Assembly: GCA_033296885.1 (NCBI GenBank)
Contig: MU863918.1
Span: 1-64,000 of the forward strand
From: Triangularia verruculosa
Lineage: Eukaryota > Ascomycota > Sordariomycetes > Sordariales > Podosporaceae
Reading direction: 5' to 3'
DNA: 64,000 nt
The notes below the pieces were generated by a model. It searched no databases and was not told the origin of the DNA. It saw nothing but the letters and a program-made list of their open reading frames with translations. Positions 1 through 11,609 of this stretch are shown one piece after another. Position numbers and translations under genes: made by a program. Position 1 is the first letter of the stretch. Each line of letters begins with the position of its first letter.

Positions 1-161
1 TGGCTGTATTTCGTTGAGTTTTGATGTGTGGGTGGTGTTTGATGTGGTGGTGGGGGGGCATTTGCAGTACCAATTTTTTTGTCCACCGCGTGGGCGGTTC
101 TCGAAGCCCGGGTCTGGCATCTGACAGAGGCCAGCAGGGGTCAACTTTTACTCTCGCAGTC

Positions 162-1273
162 ATGTCTTGCGCCCTTCCCAACAACAACACCATCGCCATG
201 ATACACGACGCCATTACCCGACAGGATGTCCCACGGACCAATGGAATTGCGAAGCCAGATGACCCAGCGCCAGTCGCGCAATCGCAGCGCACCCTGCCAG
301 AAATCTGCTACGAGCTGCGGGGCAAGATCGACGCCTTCTTGACCGAGGACATTGCCAGCGACGAGGTGTTGCGCAATGTTCAACGCCAGATCCGGGTCTC
401 AATGGGCGTGATTGAGCAGGCGCTGCGCCAGTATGGGTAGGTGCTGCGTCATTTGTTGCCCGAGGTGAGGCGGGGGCCATGCCGTTCGTGATGTGCTAGC
501 TTTGCGGCGCAACGCTAACCTCGTGTGCGCAAGTAGACTCGACCAACTGTCTCTATCTTACAATGGCGGCAAAGACTGTCTGGTTCTACTTATCCTGATC
601 TTGGCTTGCTTGCCAACATGCCACAATTCGCCCTCCTCTTCGGGGAGTGTCGCCGCGATACCGTCCGAAGTTCCCACTCCGCCATCACAACCGCCGACGT
701 CGGAGTCCACCGAGCCAAACAGCAGTTTCCAGTCGAATAAATCTCTCCAGTCAATCTACATCGTTTCTCGACATCCATTCGCTGAGGTGGAGGAGTTTGT
801 GGAAAAGTCGGCTCAGGAGTATAACCTAGATTTGAAGCGTTATGCCCTCCCGATGCGGCCCGCTCTCGAGGCGTATCTGGTCGACCGTCCGGCAATCAAA
901 GCTATATTCCTCGGGACGAGGCGGACAGACCCTCATGGAGAGTTTCTCACACACTTTGACCCCACAGATGCAGGCTGGCCGCCTTTTATGCGCATCCACC
1001 CTGTGATTGACTGGCATTACGTTGAAATCTGGGCCGTAAGTGCAATACCTCGCCAGGAGGCCAACAGAGCAACGCTAACTATTCTGAACATAGTTCATCC
1101 GGCATCTCGACATCCCATTTTGTGATCTGTATAATCGTGGCTTCACGTCCCTTGGCGGCGTTACCGATACCCGTCCGAATCCCGCACTGGCCGTTGGCGA
1201 AGGCGCATCCAAGTTCCGACCCGCATACGAACTTCGTGACGACGACGAAGAACGCCTCGGGCGAGACTCGTGA
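162..1273 (+). CDS. FAD1: FAD synthase (FMN adenylyltransferase), 3 exons
   Basis: Transfers AMP from ATP to FMN to make FAD, probably in the cytosol. Exons 162-436, 537-1035 and 1094-1273 join in frame to 317 aa. The PAPS-reductase-like core is clear: LSLSYNGGKDCLVLL just after intron 1 is the nucleotide-binding loop, GTRRTDPHGEF is the FAD1 signature, and HPVIDWHYVEIW continues across intron 2 into FIRHLDIPFCDLYNRGFTSL. The C-terminus GASKFRPAYEL is also typical. Intron 1 (GTAGGT...AG, 100 nt) falls inside a Gly codon; intron 2 (GTAAGT...TAG) is phase 0. I chose the ATG at 162 because the open frame upstream encodes a Trp/Cys-rich stretch unlike this family; an in-frame ATG at 198 is possible. 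Length and motif order match fungal Fad1. Confidence 0.93.
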
Positions 1274-2117
1274 GCAAATCTGGGCTCCAAGGATTAAAGA
1301 TCACGTCGACGGTATGGGGCGCCGTGTTATATGCATGTGAAACCTCACCGATTCGTATTGTATAGACGATAGAACAGCATAGATGGCGTTTTGGGCGGCA
1401 GGAAAAAGGTATCCGTCGTTGTTCCTGGGTTCTGGTACAGGGGCACCACCACACAAAGTCCACTTGAAGCACTACAGCTGCCCTGGATTTTGACGCGGTT
1501 GAGAGGATCGCTCTCTCGAAAACGCAATTACTTGAGCGCGGTAACAATATCGCTGTGGTGTATAGCACGAAGATGACGTTTATATGTCATGTGTAAAGTT
1601 GGGAATTCAAGTTTTGAACCATAGCGTTCCTAGCCTTAGGGTTTGTTCAGCTAGCTGTGTCAGGCAAGCATGCATGACAGGCGCTTCTTGGAGATCTAGA
1701 ATTTGTAGAACATATAAATCAGTTGGACCATTGAACTTGTAACGTGGTACAGGGGGAGCTTCAGGGGGGACCGTACGAGGCTTTTCCTACCGCTGGTACC
1801 TTGAGTATATGCATGCCTCGTCCGGCTAGGGTATGCCTGTACTTGCGGACATACAAATAGAGAAGGTTATGGTGTGTCTATCGATGTCGCAGCATCTTGA
1901 ACGTCTGCTCATCAAGGCCCTCTTCCTCTGCGTGCCCTGCCAAGATACAACGGGGACCAAACTGCCAGGCCCCGCCATGCCGACGACCAGGGCATGCATA
2001 GGTAGGTTCTCACCAACTTGCAAGCAACAGCCCTGTCTGCCCAAACGATCTTGCCTTCCACCCTAATATCTGCCGATAAGTATTTATAAATTCCCTAATA
2101 GCAACAACGCTCATGCA
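1274..2117. other. Intergenic, no gene seen
   Basis: Spacer between FAD1 and the nucleoside hydrolase-like gene, both on the plus strand. Short open frames on both strands resemble nothing known. TATTTATAAA at 2081-2090 lies about 28 bp before the next start codon and could be a TATA-like element or part of the 5' leader. Confidence 0.6.
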
Positions 2118-3388
2118 ATGGCTTGCCTTCTTTTTCCTGTCGTGTTGATCTCGACCCTCATCGCGCATGAATGCACGGCCTCACCACGGGCAAAACGTCT
2201 TATCATCGACACCGACCTTTTCAGCGACGTTGAGTAAGTTGAGCGGCCCAATACTTTGTCTTATTTCCCTGTCCTTCCTTCACTTACACAGTGCACAACC
2301 CTGCTTTCAGCGACGCAGGAGCGCTACTGCTCGCCGCTACGGCTCCAACAGTTGATCTTCTCGCCGTCAATGTCAACTATCCCTCCACTTACTCGGCCCT
2401 CGCAGCATCCGCCATTCTAGCCCACTATGGCCAAAACAACTTGCCAGTTGGAGTTCGGCGTCCTCTGACCAATGCCACGTTTTTCGACTCCTGGTTCTTC
2501 GAACTGGGCGAATACACGAGCAAAGTGGCCTATCACTGGTCTGGGGGTTCGTTGCCATGGGGCCATGCCGAGGATGCCTGGGATCCGGTTGCTCTGTATC
2601 GCAAAGTCCTCTCCGAAGCCCCGGATCACAGCGTGACAATCGTCTCAATTGGATTCTTTGATAACGTTTGCCCCCCCTTGCCCCACTGTTCCCTCGACTC
2701 CTGGTTACCAGGTAGTTTCTTGTTACCTTGGTCAAACTAACCGTCACCGTACGATCAACCATCCGCAGTTGTCTGGGCTTCTGAATACCTCTTCCGATAT
2801 CTACTCGCCGCTTTCTGGTCCCGATCTGATCGCAACTAAAGTATCAGAATTAGTGATCATGGGCGGCGAATACCCATCAGGCTATGAGTACAACTTCTGG
2901 GGGGCAAGTGAGGAATCAGCCAGCTTGGAAAGGGCCTATACTAACGGAGGTGTCAACAGGGTAATCCATATCTTACCGCTCACGTCGTGAATTCATGGAA
3001 GGGCAACATCACATTCTCCGGATATGAAATAGGGGAGAACGTCATGTCTGGTCTGCGCCTCATCAACGAAGGTCCAGCAGGTGACCCAGTCAAAGCGGCG
3101 TATATCTATTACGGGTACAACACGGCCCGTCCATCTTTTGATCCGTTGACCGTGCTGTATGCAATAGAGGGGTTGGGTGGCTTGTTTGAATATGGAGCCG
3201 AGTATGGGTACAACCATGTCGAGCCGAACGGATCGAATAGATGGATTTACGACAAGGGCGTTACCAACCAGCGTTTTTTGAGACTCAGGGTACCAAAGGA
3301 CAGAGCAGGTGCCGAAATTGACGAGAGGCTCTTGCGTGCAGCTTATTCCTCACAGGGACAAAAATCATTCACGCGACAGGAGCTGTGA
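2118..3388 (+). CDS. Secreted inosine-uridine nucleoside hydrolase-like protein, 4 exons
   Basis: Exons 2118-2233, 2311-2665, 2769-2903 and 2960-3388 give 344 aa. A signal peptide (about residues 1-22, hydrophobic core LLFPVVLISTLI) is followed at once by IIDTDLFSDVDDAGALLL. This matches the calcium- and ribose-binding Asp cluster (D31, D33, D39, D40) that opens nucleoside hydrolases, in the fungal variant DTDxFSDVDD rather than the classical DTDPGxDD. Later family-like blocks are VSELVIMGGEYPSGYEYNFWG and NPYLTAHVVNSW. Family members cleave the N-glycosidic bond of ribonucleosides, but substrate cannot be read here and secretion suggests scavenging. Intron 3 (2904-2959) appears to be of GC-AG type; see that entry. 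The nearest neighbour downstream is the convergent AA7 oxidase, only 155 bp away. Confidence 0.83.
2904..2959 (+). other. Probable GC-AG intron in the nucleoside hydrolase-like gene
   Basis: The donor reads GGG|GCAAGT, the usual context of GC-AG introns. A TACTAAC branch site lies at 2939-2945 and the acceptor CAACAG ends at 2959. The GTGAGG donor four bases downstream puts a stop in the next exon, and reading through also ends at once. Only the GC donor gives a continuous protein (FWG|GNPYLTAHVV). Confidence 0.7.
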
Positions 3389-3543
3389 GTGATCATGGGA
3401 GAAGATATAATAAATTTCTCGCTATGTGTCCGGTGTATGTGGTATCATTTATCGTCAGGTTTTCTATGCAAATGTCTGAATACCCCTTGCGGATTATACC
3501 CTGCGACTTTCCCAGCATGCAACCGTTGTCCTGTGATTCTTCT

Positions 3544-5196
3544 TCAAACTGGTTGAAGGGCTTGCGGGTAGTAGAAAAGCTCAGTAGGATCAAGCTCTTT
3601 CTTGAGCGCTTGCAGCTTCGGCAAGTTCTTCCGGTAGTAGACATCCTGTGCCATGGTTCGGTTCATGGTAGGGTCAGCATAGTTGATATACATTCCCCAT
3701 TGGTCTGTGGTGAGTCCATCCGTAAAGCTCTTGACCCAGCCATCGAGGAATTCAAAGCCGTTTGATGGATAGGAGCCGGTCATTACACGGTCGTAGAACT
3801 CGTAGAGGAAGAGGTGGTTGTTGGGATCGCGGAATGCGTATGCTGTCGCATTGTTGGTCACCTTTGTGATGGCCGAGTTGGCACCGCCGTAGAGGTCAAT
3901 GATAATGAACCATTCCCGGCTGTTGGACCTGGCCTTCTGAACCCAGTAGTTGGCAACGTTCTGTAGAACGCTGTTCGGTAAAGCTGGCGTTACTAAGCTC
4001 TTGCTGTAGAATGTCTCGACCTGACGCGGTGATTAGTCTTGAAAGTCGGTTGCGGACAAGGTATGGAGGCCCTGAAACATACCAGATTGTAGGGGCGGGA
4101 GACATCAACTTGCTGGCCGTATGTGTAGTACGAAAATGCACCCATCCAGTCATACTGCTGTTGTTGGGAAAGTTGCGCGTTGAGCTTTGTCAAGAGTGGC
4201 TGAATCGCTGTCTGCAGCTGAGCTTGGGTACCGTGGTAGAGACCTTGTATCTGAGTCTGCATGCGGTTTCCAAAGATACGGCCATTCATCTCCTTGGGCA
4301 TGCCGGCCTTTAGCCAGTCCTGGATAGCGGACCAACCTTGTACAATGGCACTCGCGCTGTTCCACGGCAGATTAACAGAAAAGACGGTTACCTGGGAAGG
4401 GGCCGCAAATGTCTTGAACTTCAGGCTTGTCACAATCCCAAAGTTGGATCCTGCACCGCGCAGCGCCCAGAATATGTGAGGGTTTTCAGTCTGGGATGTT
4501 TCGACAACGCTGGCATCCGCAAGCACAACAGTTGCTCCAACAATGGCGTCAACAGCCAGACCGTATGTGTGAGAGCTGAACCCAAACCCTCCATGAAGAG
4601 AGTGTCCAGCGACTCCGACTCTAGAGGTTTATCGGCAACTATTAGCAACCATGTAGATTCGAGGCAATAGCTATATCAAGTTCCTCTCAAAAGGGAGGCG
4701 GGAGGACAACATACCCAGGGCACGTCCCATGGCTGAATGCTCTTCGTCCATTATTGTAAAGAGCCGTTGCAACGCGGCCAAGACGAGCACCGGCCTGGAC
4801 AGTTGCGATCTCCGTTGCCGAGTCATAGGTGACAGCGTTCATACGGTCCAGCTGCACCACAAAGTGACCGTTTTCACCTCCGAGCCCAAAGGATGCATAG
4901 CTGTGTCCACCTGACTTGGGATTGACCTTGACACCAACCTTGGCAGCGCAGGACACAGCCGCCTGCACCTGCGTAACCGTTGTCGGGACAGCGATAGCCA
5001 CGGGTGTGTACTTGAGTCTTTGATTAAAAGGGTTGGAATCGGCTCTCCAATCATTGGAATTAGGCGCGTCGACAGGGACATTGGCAGTTCGCAAGCAGTC
5101 ATCGATGGCTGCTCTTTTGGCTAAGGGGTTCGATAGAGGGTTGGCAACAGCCAAACCCACCAACGTGATGGATGTTGCGAGCTGGAGATGCATCAT
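3544..5196 (-). CDS. Secreted AA7/BBE-like FAD-linked oligosaccharide oxidase, 3 exons
   Basis: Exons (minus strand) 5196-4715, 4620-4083 and 4020-3544 give 498 aa. It has a signal peptide (residues 1-19), a possible Kex2 site (AKR) and an FAD-binding PCMH-type domain with SGGHSYASFG. That His and the Cys of HGTCPGVGVAGH, which spans intron 1, are the two covalent FAD attachment residues of gluco- and chito-oligosaccharide oxidases, so bicovalent FAD is expected. The C-terminal BBE segment (NLPKLQALKKELDPTELFYYPQ) is intact. Known relatives oxidise the reducing end of oligosaccharides to lactones and release H2O2; other BBE-like enzymes act on alkaloids or phenolics, so the substrate is open. 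Introns use GTATGT donors with TAG/CAG acceptors. Confidence 0.9.
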
Positions 5197-7670
5197 GGGC
5201 TTCGGACTGCGCCACTTGCCGTGACCAAGGCCTCACTTCTTTTCGAAAGGACAACCAGACGCAAACTCCTTTTTCGCATGGCACCTCTCCCTGATATACA
5301 CTCGTAAACCCCGCACATGCAAGGAGCATGATGCGATCATAAAGTCTCCATCCAAGGAACCGAGTGCAAAAAGAGCCGAATCATATCCCGACCCACCACT
5401 TTTGTGGGCTTGACAACACGGAGACGCGGCATCATGGTCCCGGAATTAATAGTAAGCCGCAGTACGGAGACGATGCGGGGGCCGCCCAGACTCCTGGAAC
5501 GCGGATAAGAAGGTGATGCAGTACAACGAGGGCTCCGGGTCTGTTGTCAGCAGCAGCACTGTTAGCCTAAAGTACATTGTTGACACATGTGTACTTGGGC
5601 TGGGTTTGATCGCCCACAAATTCCCCTTTAATCCAGCAAAGCTTACCAAGAACCAGGTACCAAGACCGTGGGGGAAGGGATAACAATGCGCCGACGACCT
5701 CCAGATGCGGGAACAGCCAGGCTGGGAAAGCTGGTGGTTGGTGCGGTTCGCAGGTCGATCGTACTTGGCGATGACACCCTCCGTGCCCCCATCATCCCGT
5801 GGAGCGGAGCCGCTCTGGGCCCTGGAGGGGATTGAATAGGGGTATATGATGATAAGTAGGTAGCCCGTTATCCTAAAGGAAATCATCAGGCAGGATTCAA
5901 CATTAGGTTCACTAGATTGCGTGGTGTCAGATTCTGTCCCGGGGCTGGGATCTGAAGGATTATAGCCTAAACCGGTTCAGCGCCTGAAGCTCAAGCCGAG
6001 TGAACCATTCGCTCAACGGCTGTTCTTGACGGATAGTCACCTTCAGAATGCTCATGGAGAAAATTGAAATTGGCGCTAATATCGAGCCACTTCGACGCAC
6101 GTGGCCAGACATTTAGAAGCACTGTTCTGGGGAAAGACAGCGAGAGTCTGCTTTGTACTGGCCACCGTGGTTTCGTTCTGCCCGCCACTCTGCAGGTAAC
6201 AGACCAGTCTAATAAGGCCATTCAAATCCTCGGATCCTATATGGTCAGGCCATTGGGAAATGCATGCTGACACTGGAGGCTGACGACAGCCTCGGGCGGG
6301 TAAAAAGACACGAGCGCAATCTCGATCAATCAGGCACGTTCGAACGGAGATTGTGTCTGTTGGGCCGAAGGAGGATGTACTATCCCATATATTGTCACGA
6401 TAAAGTTTTTTTCCGCCTTGGTGGGGGTTCGAAGCCTTGGTTGTCACAAAACAGTTGAGGATGCTGGCCAACTGCTCCAGTGAAGAAGCCGAGTTAGCCG
6501 TGTAGGGTATCAAAAGAAGCAGATGCAGTTCTAGACCAACCTCTATTGCGCTGAGATGTTGTTTACCTAATGTTTTGCCTGTTCGTTGGAAAGTAAGCGT
6601 GAGTTAGTGTAGCTCCAATTTTCACGTGTCTGATAGTTGAGACAAGCCCACAGCCGTAGTCAAGCATACCGTGGTGGCGTCCAAAGAGTGTCTGCGCCTG
6701 ACGATACAGCACCAAACCCGTAGCTAGGAAGACTCGGGTGATTCTGCTCAGTCTGTCTGTCAGTTCAGCACATGTATTACGTGACTAGCAAATATTCCGG
6801 GAAACCCAAAATTCATGAAGTTGCAAGGGCGGAGTTCCAAGGAAGGGTTGAAAGGGCCACGATTATGTGCATACGCTGCTTCGTCACCAATGAAGGGTAA
6901 CATTGTGGGTTTAGGTCGCGATACTAAATCGGTAGTGTCTGGTCTCGATGGTAGTTGGAGATAGGCAATGCGACATTCTATGGGCTGTAGTTGAGTGGAA
7001 TCAGTTCATTACTCTTGCAGGCAGATGCAACTACTCGAGGTCAGGCAAGTATTCGCCCCCAGTTGGATTTGAACGATGTCCTGTCTGGGGCATAGATATC
7101 GCGGGGTGAGGATTGATACAGTATATGACTATATTGCCAGACACCAGGTGTCATGCGATGACGGAGGGAGCACCATCACCGAGATGCCGACCTGCTATGA
7201 GGGGTCAGCTTCCACAGCACCAAATTCCGCATCCGAGACGACGCTGCGCACCTCTGATGAAAGAACATCTTGAACTTGTGGCGATAATTCGTAGCTCTGC
7301 ATCTGCGGTGCTGATATTGGTGAAGTGGCACCCTGCTCGGGCTGCCACCGCGGTATCTCCTCCAAGAGACATGGTTACGAGGAACTGAGCAGACTATCGG
7401 GATATTCCAGGCTGTTGTAACTTGGATGGTGCCCATAAGCCATTTTTAGTGCAACACAAGCTGCGGGAAGAGCCGCTGTGGCACCCGTCCTGAAAGCTTA
7501 AATTCAGCCTCAACACCAAGAAGATTGAGTGGGGCATTCGCAGTATATCACAGAAAACATCACAACTTACATATAGCTAGCTTGAGACGGGACCTTGACG
7601 TCAGTGAAAATTTCCATTCTGCCCAATCTGATGCTTGGGGAAGGCAACTCTTCGTTGGGGGGAGGCCACG

Positions 7671-7719
7671 GAAGGTGCGTGACAGGAAGGTGCGCGACAG
7701 GAAGGTGCGCGACAGGAAG
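7671..7719. repeat. 15-bp tandem repeat, three units plus a partial one
   Basis: The unit gaaggtgcgtgacag (7671-7685) recurs at 7686-7700 and 7701-7715 with a single t/c change (gaaggtgcgcgacag), and a fourth copy begins with GAAG. It sits about 75 bp before the pyrimidine-rich tract, where clustered regulatory sites could lie. Confidence 0.9.
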
Positions 7720-7789
7720 CGCAGACCTCCCCCACATGTCACGTTGGTCCAAGCTCCCAGCTCATCAATAACAAGCATCTGCCAGGATT

Positions 7790-8450
7790 TTGAATCTCTT
7801 CTTTCCTCTCATCTTCTCCATCTCATTCGACTTCCTTTCTTTCGTTTCAATAATCAAACTTTCTACGGGGCACACTATTGCATCCTTCCCATCATCTTTC
7901 GGCGCCCTAACTTTTATTCGTTTGTATTTCATCACACCGTCTCCCTCTCGCCGCCGACTACCTACCATCTCCGCAGAGCGAGGTCGCATTCCCTCTTCGA
8001 CTTTCCTTCACAGGCAAGTACCAGAAAGTCGCAGCTGTCGTGCCCCAGATTACCCCACGCTTTCCTATTTTTTTTTCACAAAGAATTTTCCATCGTCCCC
8101 TTCATAACACAGTCCTCCCACCCTCTCGAAATTCTCTCGGCCCTCTCATCGTCGAGTTTCCAATCACCACCCGCTCCCAATTTTACATTCAACTAACATT
8201 CGTCTCTCATCCAGCTTTCACTCACCCCTTTCACTTTGGTCCTTGTCGACATTCGAGTCGCATACGCCCACAACTGTCGCCCCGACTTGCGACTCCCCGC
8301 CCCAGCTAAGTGCTCCCGAAATTGATCCCAGTTCCCTTTCTATTCGCTTTCCCACCTTCTTTTCCTTTACCACGAGGACCCTACACCTTTCATCCCGCGT
8401 CACCCTCCTGCCATCGTTGGCCAAGTTCCCCCTCGTTCGACCAGCCGTCC
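7790..8450 (+). other. Pyrimidine-rich tract, possible long 5' leader or ncRNA
   Basis: The plus strand is strongly C/T-biased with long CTTTC/CCTTC runs. In filamentous fungi this commonly marks the region around transcription starts and 5' leaders. No protein I recognise follows in frame until the DUF2293 gene at 9850, more than 1.4 kb away. A very long leader for that gene or an independent non-coding transcript are both possible. Confidence 0.4.
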
Positions 8451-9849
8451 AAAGTTTTTACTCACGTAATTGGCTTCAAGCTCACAACTGTCTCCAAGGG
8501 GCAGCTCTGACGAGTCTTGGATGCCACCCAGCGCTTGGTCTTTGTTTTCCCTGCAAAGGGAAGGCACCGATACTCGCTGCCTATGGTTGTGGGACGTGCT
8601 CGTACGTTTTCTCTTCAGTAATGTCCAGCGTACCTAGAAGTCGTGCTTGCTGGTGCCGCGACTTCGAGGATGGAACTGCCTATGGTTTGATCATAGAGGC
8701 GTTTGTTTGGCGAGGCTTCGAGGCTCTCGAGAGTGGGGGGTCACTGACTTGGGGTGATTGGGAGGCGAGTGGACCCTTGTTCGTCGGCGCTTTTGAGGCG
8801 GAAGAAGCTCCCTGTTCCCATCGGGGTTGCATGCTTCCGGGTGGTGGTGGGACCTCTTTTTTGCATCGACGCTCAAGGGAGAAAGGTTTCCCCGTCTGCT
8901 GATATACTCATAGGTTGCGAAACTCAGCAGTACCACGAACACGCACAAGACAGAAGGAGGGAGAACTAGTAAGGGGGGAATGATATGGACTGTTGTCGGG
9001 AGGGATATGTTGAGCTTTCAAGAATGTTTATTCCCACGCGATGGTTTGCAATACTGCCACCAGTCATCCATTAGCTCCAACATGTGATTAGATGCCAGGG
9101 ATATCCGTGACTATAAACACTGTCAGTACCTCTACCTCGGAATCCAACCCATCAAAGCTCGCCTTGCCACCCGCTTTGTCGCCGACATCCTCAATGCTTC
9201 CAAGGCAGGAGTCGGTGCTGTTTTTCTATATGCTCTGGGGCTTGAGGTATCTTCTGACACTTAGAAAATCTCCTGTAGGCGTCACGGGTTAGCTGCGTAA
9301 CGAGTTTTTATCCAGTTTGATGGCCCTATCCATGGGGCTTTCCAGGTTGGCAGAGTCAACCACATGTGTACGGGCATGGATGAAGTTTAAATCCCAACTG
9401 GGCCCGTGCACATTCTTGGCGTCCAGTCCCACTCAATGCCCCAAACAATGCCCCCAACACTCGAAGGTCGAACAACTTGTCAACAAAGAACGATTCACGT
9501 AACAATCAACGACCCGACGTCAAGTTTTCTCTTTGTGGGGATATCTGATCTATTGGTTGGGATACAGTCACGTGCGCACATCGTTGTTTTTTTTGTTACC
9601 ACTAGCAGTTGGTTGCTGGGTCACGGATCATCAAACAATCTTCAGGATGCTTTTGTGTCTTTATTTGGCCATAAACCCTTTGGACTTGGTTTTCTCTAAT
9701 TTTAGTCCATGCGAGCCTTCTCAGTCATTTTAAAGGTACGAATGCATTCTGTATCACCTTTTCTTGTTCATGACTTTCTGATCTTCCCAGGTCCTTTGAC
9801 ACATCGTATCCCATTGTCTCACCATAACAACAAATCCGCACCGACCAAG

Positions 9850-10950
9850 ATGCCCTCTTCAACTGATCCACAGGAGCTGAAAGTTCTTCCTTCCACACCC
9901 GTTCCCGCCGGGTACCGCTTCGTTCCCAAGGGCAACATCTACATCACGAAAAATTGTCGGTCACGGACTCACGCCGCCGACCAACCTCTATACGTCGTGG
10001 CTGATAAGCGCAACCGAACCCTTGGCCTTCGCTGCCCGGAGCAAATATACCGCCAGGTTCTCGCCTCGCATGATGAGACCGCGCCCAAGCGAGCCCAAGC
10101 GGTGCAAAAGCGTGATGCGCAGATTGAGGACAATTTTGAGGCTGTCGTTCTCAGGTTGTTTCCCCAGGCGCCAAAAGACTCAATTCCCGTCATCGTCAAA
10201 CATGCCGTTGAGAAAAGAAGTGGGAGGGTAGGGAGAAGTACCAAGATCGGGGAGATGGAGGACAAGGTCATGCTGGCTGTGCGGGCACATATCCGACATG
10301 TTCACACAGACTACGAAAGGTTGCTGCGCGAAGGTGTAAGCAGAGGGGAGGCGAGGCAAAAGGTTTGGGAGAGGATCAACGAAATCGCTAAGGAATGGGG
10401 GGCTACCACAGGAAATCTCTTTCGGAAGAGAAAAGATGGTGGCAAAGGTAAAAGGGCAAGGAGACGGGCGATGGGAACAGCATCTGCCGCCAAGAAGAGG
10501 AAGCGGCCTGACCCAGTCATGACCAAGAAGGCACAGTTGATAATTCCAACAGCGGCATCAGCGGGGGCCCCAAGCGCGACAGAGCAGCCAGAAAACAAAA
10601 AAATAAGGTGGCCAAAGCAGAAGGGAAGATACGCCAGACTTTTGGCGAAGAAGGCGAGGGGCGAGGTGGTGATGGTCTCTCCGGATAGGGTGCGAGTTAC
10701 ACGGCGGATGGCGAGAGAGTCTGTAGGGCCACCCGCCCCGCAAGAGAGCCAGGCTGTCGAAATTATAGAAATCTCATCGGATGACAATAGCGACGACGAT
10801 GGCGGAAACCGGCGCCAAGACTTGGAAGACGATGCCATGGATGGCTTCATCGTCGATAATGACGACAAGGAAGCATTGGCTGTCTTTTCTCTAGATGAGG
10901 ATACAAGCGACTATAGTTACGAGAGTGATCGCAGTAGTTGGAGTGATTAA
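9850..10950 (+). CDS. DUF2293 domain protein
   Basis: Single-exon protein of 366 aa. An N-terminal part (LPSTPVPAGYRFVPKGNIYITKNCR) precedes a conserved block with IRHVHTDYERLLREGVSRGEAR, which I recognise as the fungal DUF2293 signature. The second half is highly basic (KKRKRPD, KQKGRYARLLAKKARGE), then Asp/Ser-rich (ISSDDNSDDDGG), with an acidic Ser-rich end. This suggests a nuclear, possibly nucleic-acid- or chromatin-associated protein, but no function is established. The frame stays open upstream to 9709; I chose the ATG at 9850 (CAAGATGCCC) because conserved sequence begins soon after it and the upstream residues look like leader. Confidence 0.8.
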   Translation: MPSSTDPQELKVLPSTPVPAGYRFVPKGNIYITKNCRSRTHAADQPLYVVADKRNRTLGLRCPEQIYRQVLASHDETAPKRAQAVQKRDAQIEDNFEAVVLRLFPQAPKDSIPVIVKHAVEKRSGRVGRSTKIGEMEDKVMLAVRAHIRHVHTDYERLLREGVSRGEARQKVWERINEIAKEWGATTGNLFRKRKDGGKGKRARRRAMGTASAAKKRKRPDPVMTKKAQLIIPTAASAGAPSATEQPENKKIRWPKQKGRYARLLAKKARGEVVMVSPDRVRVTRRMARESVGPPAPQESQAVEIIEISSDDNSDDDGGNRRQDLEDDAMDGFIVDNDDKEALAVFSLDEDTSDYSYESDRSSWSD

Positions 10951-11609
10951 GCCTGGCAGTTTAAATCCACAGGTATGTGTTGATTTACGCTCTGCGGTGT
11001 AAGTTTGGTGATGTGGATTTCTTGTTGTGGCTAAAAGTCGTTGCACTGATGGAGCGAACAGGCTGGGCTGAGGCGCAGAGTTATTGGGAGTGAAGACTCT
11101 CGACAAGTCGGTGACCAAGCGAGGGTGATTCGGGACCGGGCCGCACATGTCGGGCGGCACGGACATTGGTTGCACTCCGTCCGGTTTACAGTAGTTCTAC
11201 TTAACAGTTTGTTCGACGTTAGCAACCAATCCGTTCCATCTCATGGAGTTCCGGTTCACCGGCTAACGGGGGAAACGATCCATCCCCGAAACTGGCATAC
11301 TAGTCTTTGGCTGGGTTCGGCCCTGGGCGCGGTTTGCATTCCAGTCTTGTCAAGACTCAGGAGATGTGAGCCGCCGTCCGATGGTGTTGTGTCCGCATCC
11401 CGTCCGCACATCCCCACCAATATCCGGACTCCGCCTAGATGACTTCGGCGCTGTTGTGGCATTATTGGTCAATTGAAAAACAGTCTTGGTAATGTTCGGA
11501 TGACTTTCGAGGGGTACATATATTGTGGTGGGTTCCCGGGTGTAGTTGATGAACTTGTTAACTTCAAGCATACAAAGGCCAGCGGAAAACAACAGGCAAT
11601 TTCACAAAC
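10951..11609. other. Intergenic, promoter of scytalone dehydratase
   Basis: Spacer between two plus-strand genes. It must hold the 3' end of the DUF2293 gene and the promoter of the melanin gene. I see no gene and no outstanding repeat. Confidence 0.6.

Larger units (their letters stand above)
5197..9849. other. Long intergenic stretch without a convincing gene
   Basis: About 4.65 kb between the AA7 oxidase, transcribed away, and the DUF2293 gene. Open frames near 5446-5886 and 6076-6513 (minus) and 7525-8902 (plus) show no recognisable family, biased composition and no coherent splice structure. Notable contents are the 15-bp triplicate at 7671-7715 and the pyrimidine-rich tract at about 7790-8450, which looks like a long transcribed leader or non-coding RNA. 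Confidence 0.6.

Noticed and set aside
2649..2990. Intron-free reading of the nucleoside hydrolase middle section
   Set aside because: It ends at a stop inside what must be the third intron; the spliced model restores conserved sequence on both sides.
6076..6513. 145-codon open frame on the minus strand
   Set aside because: No recognisable domain, no family-like blocks and no splice partners; it lies in a region with other chance frames.
7060..7082. tRNA B-box-like GTTCAAATCC on the minus strand
   Set aside because: The flanking bases do not form a T stem and no A box, anticodon stem or acceptor stem can be drawn.
7525..8902. Overlapping long open frames on the plus strand
   Set aside because: They follow the pyrimidine-rich tract and the 15-bp repeat, so their composition reflects simple sequence; no protein family is evident.
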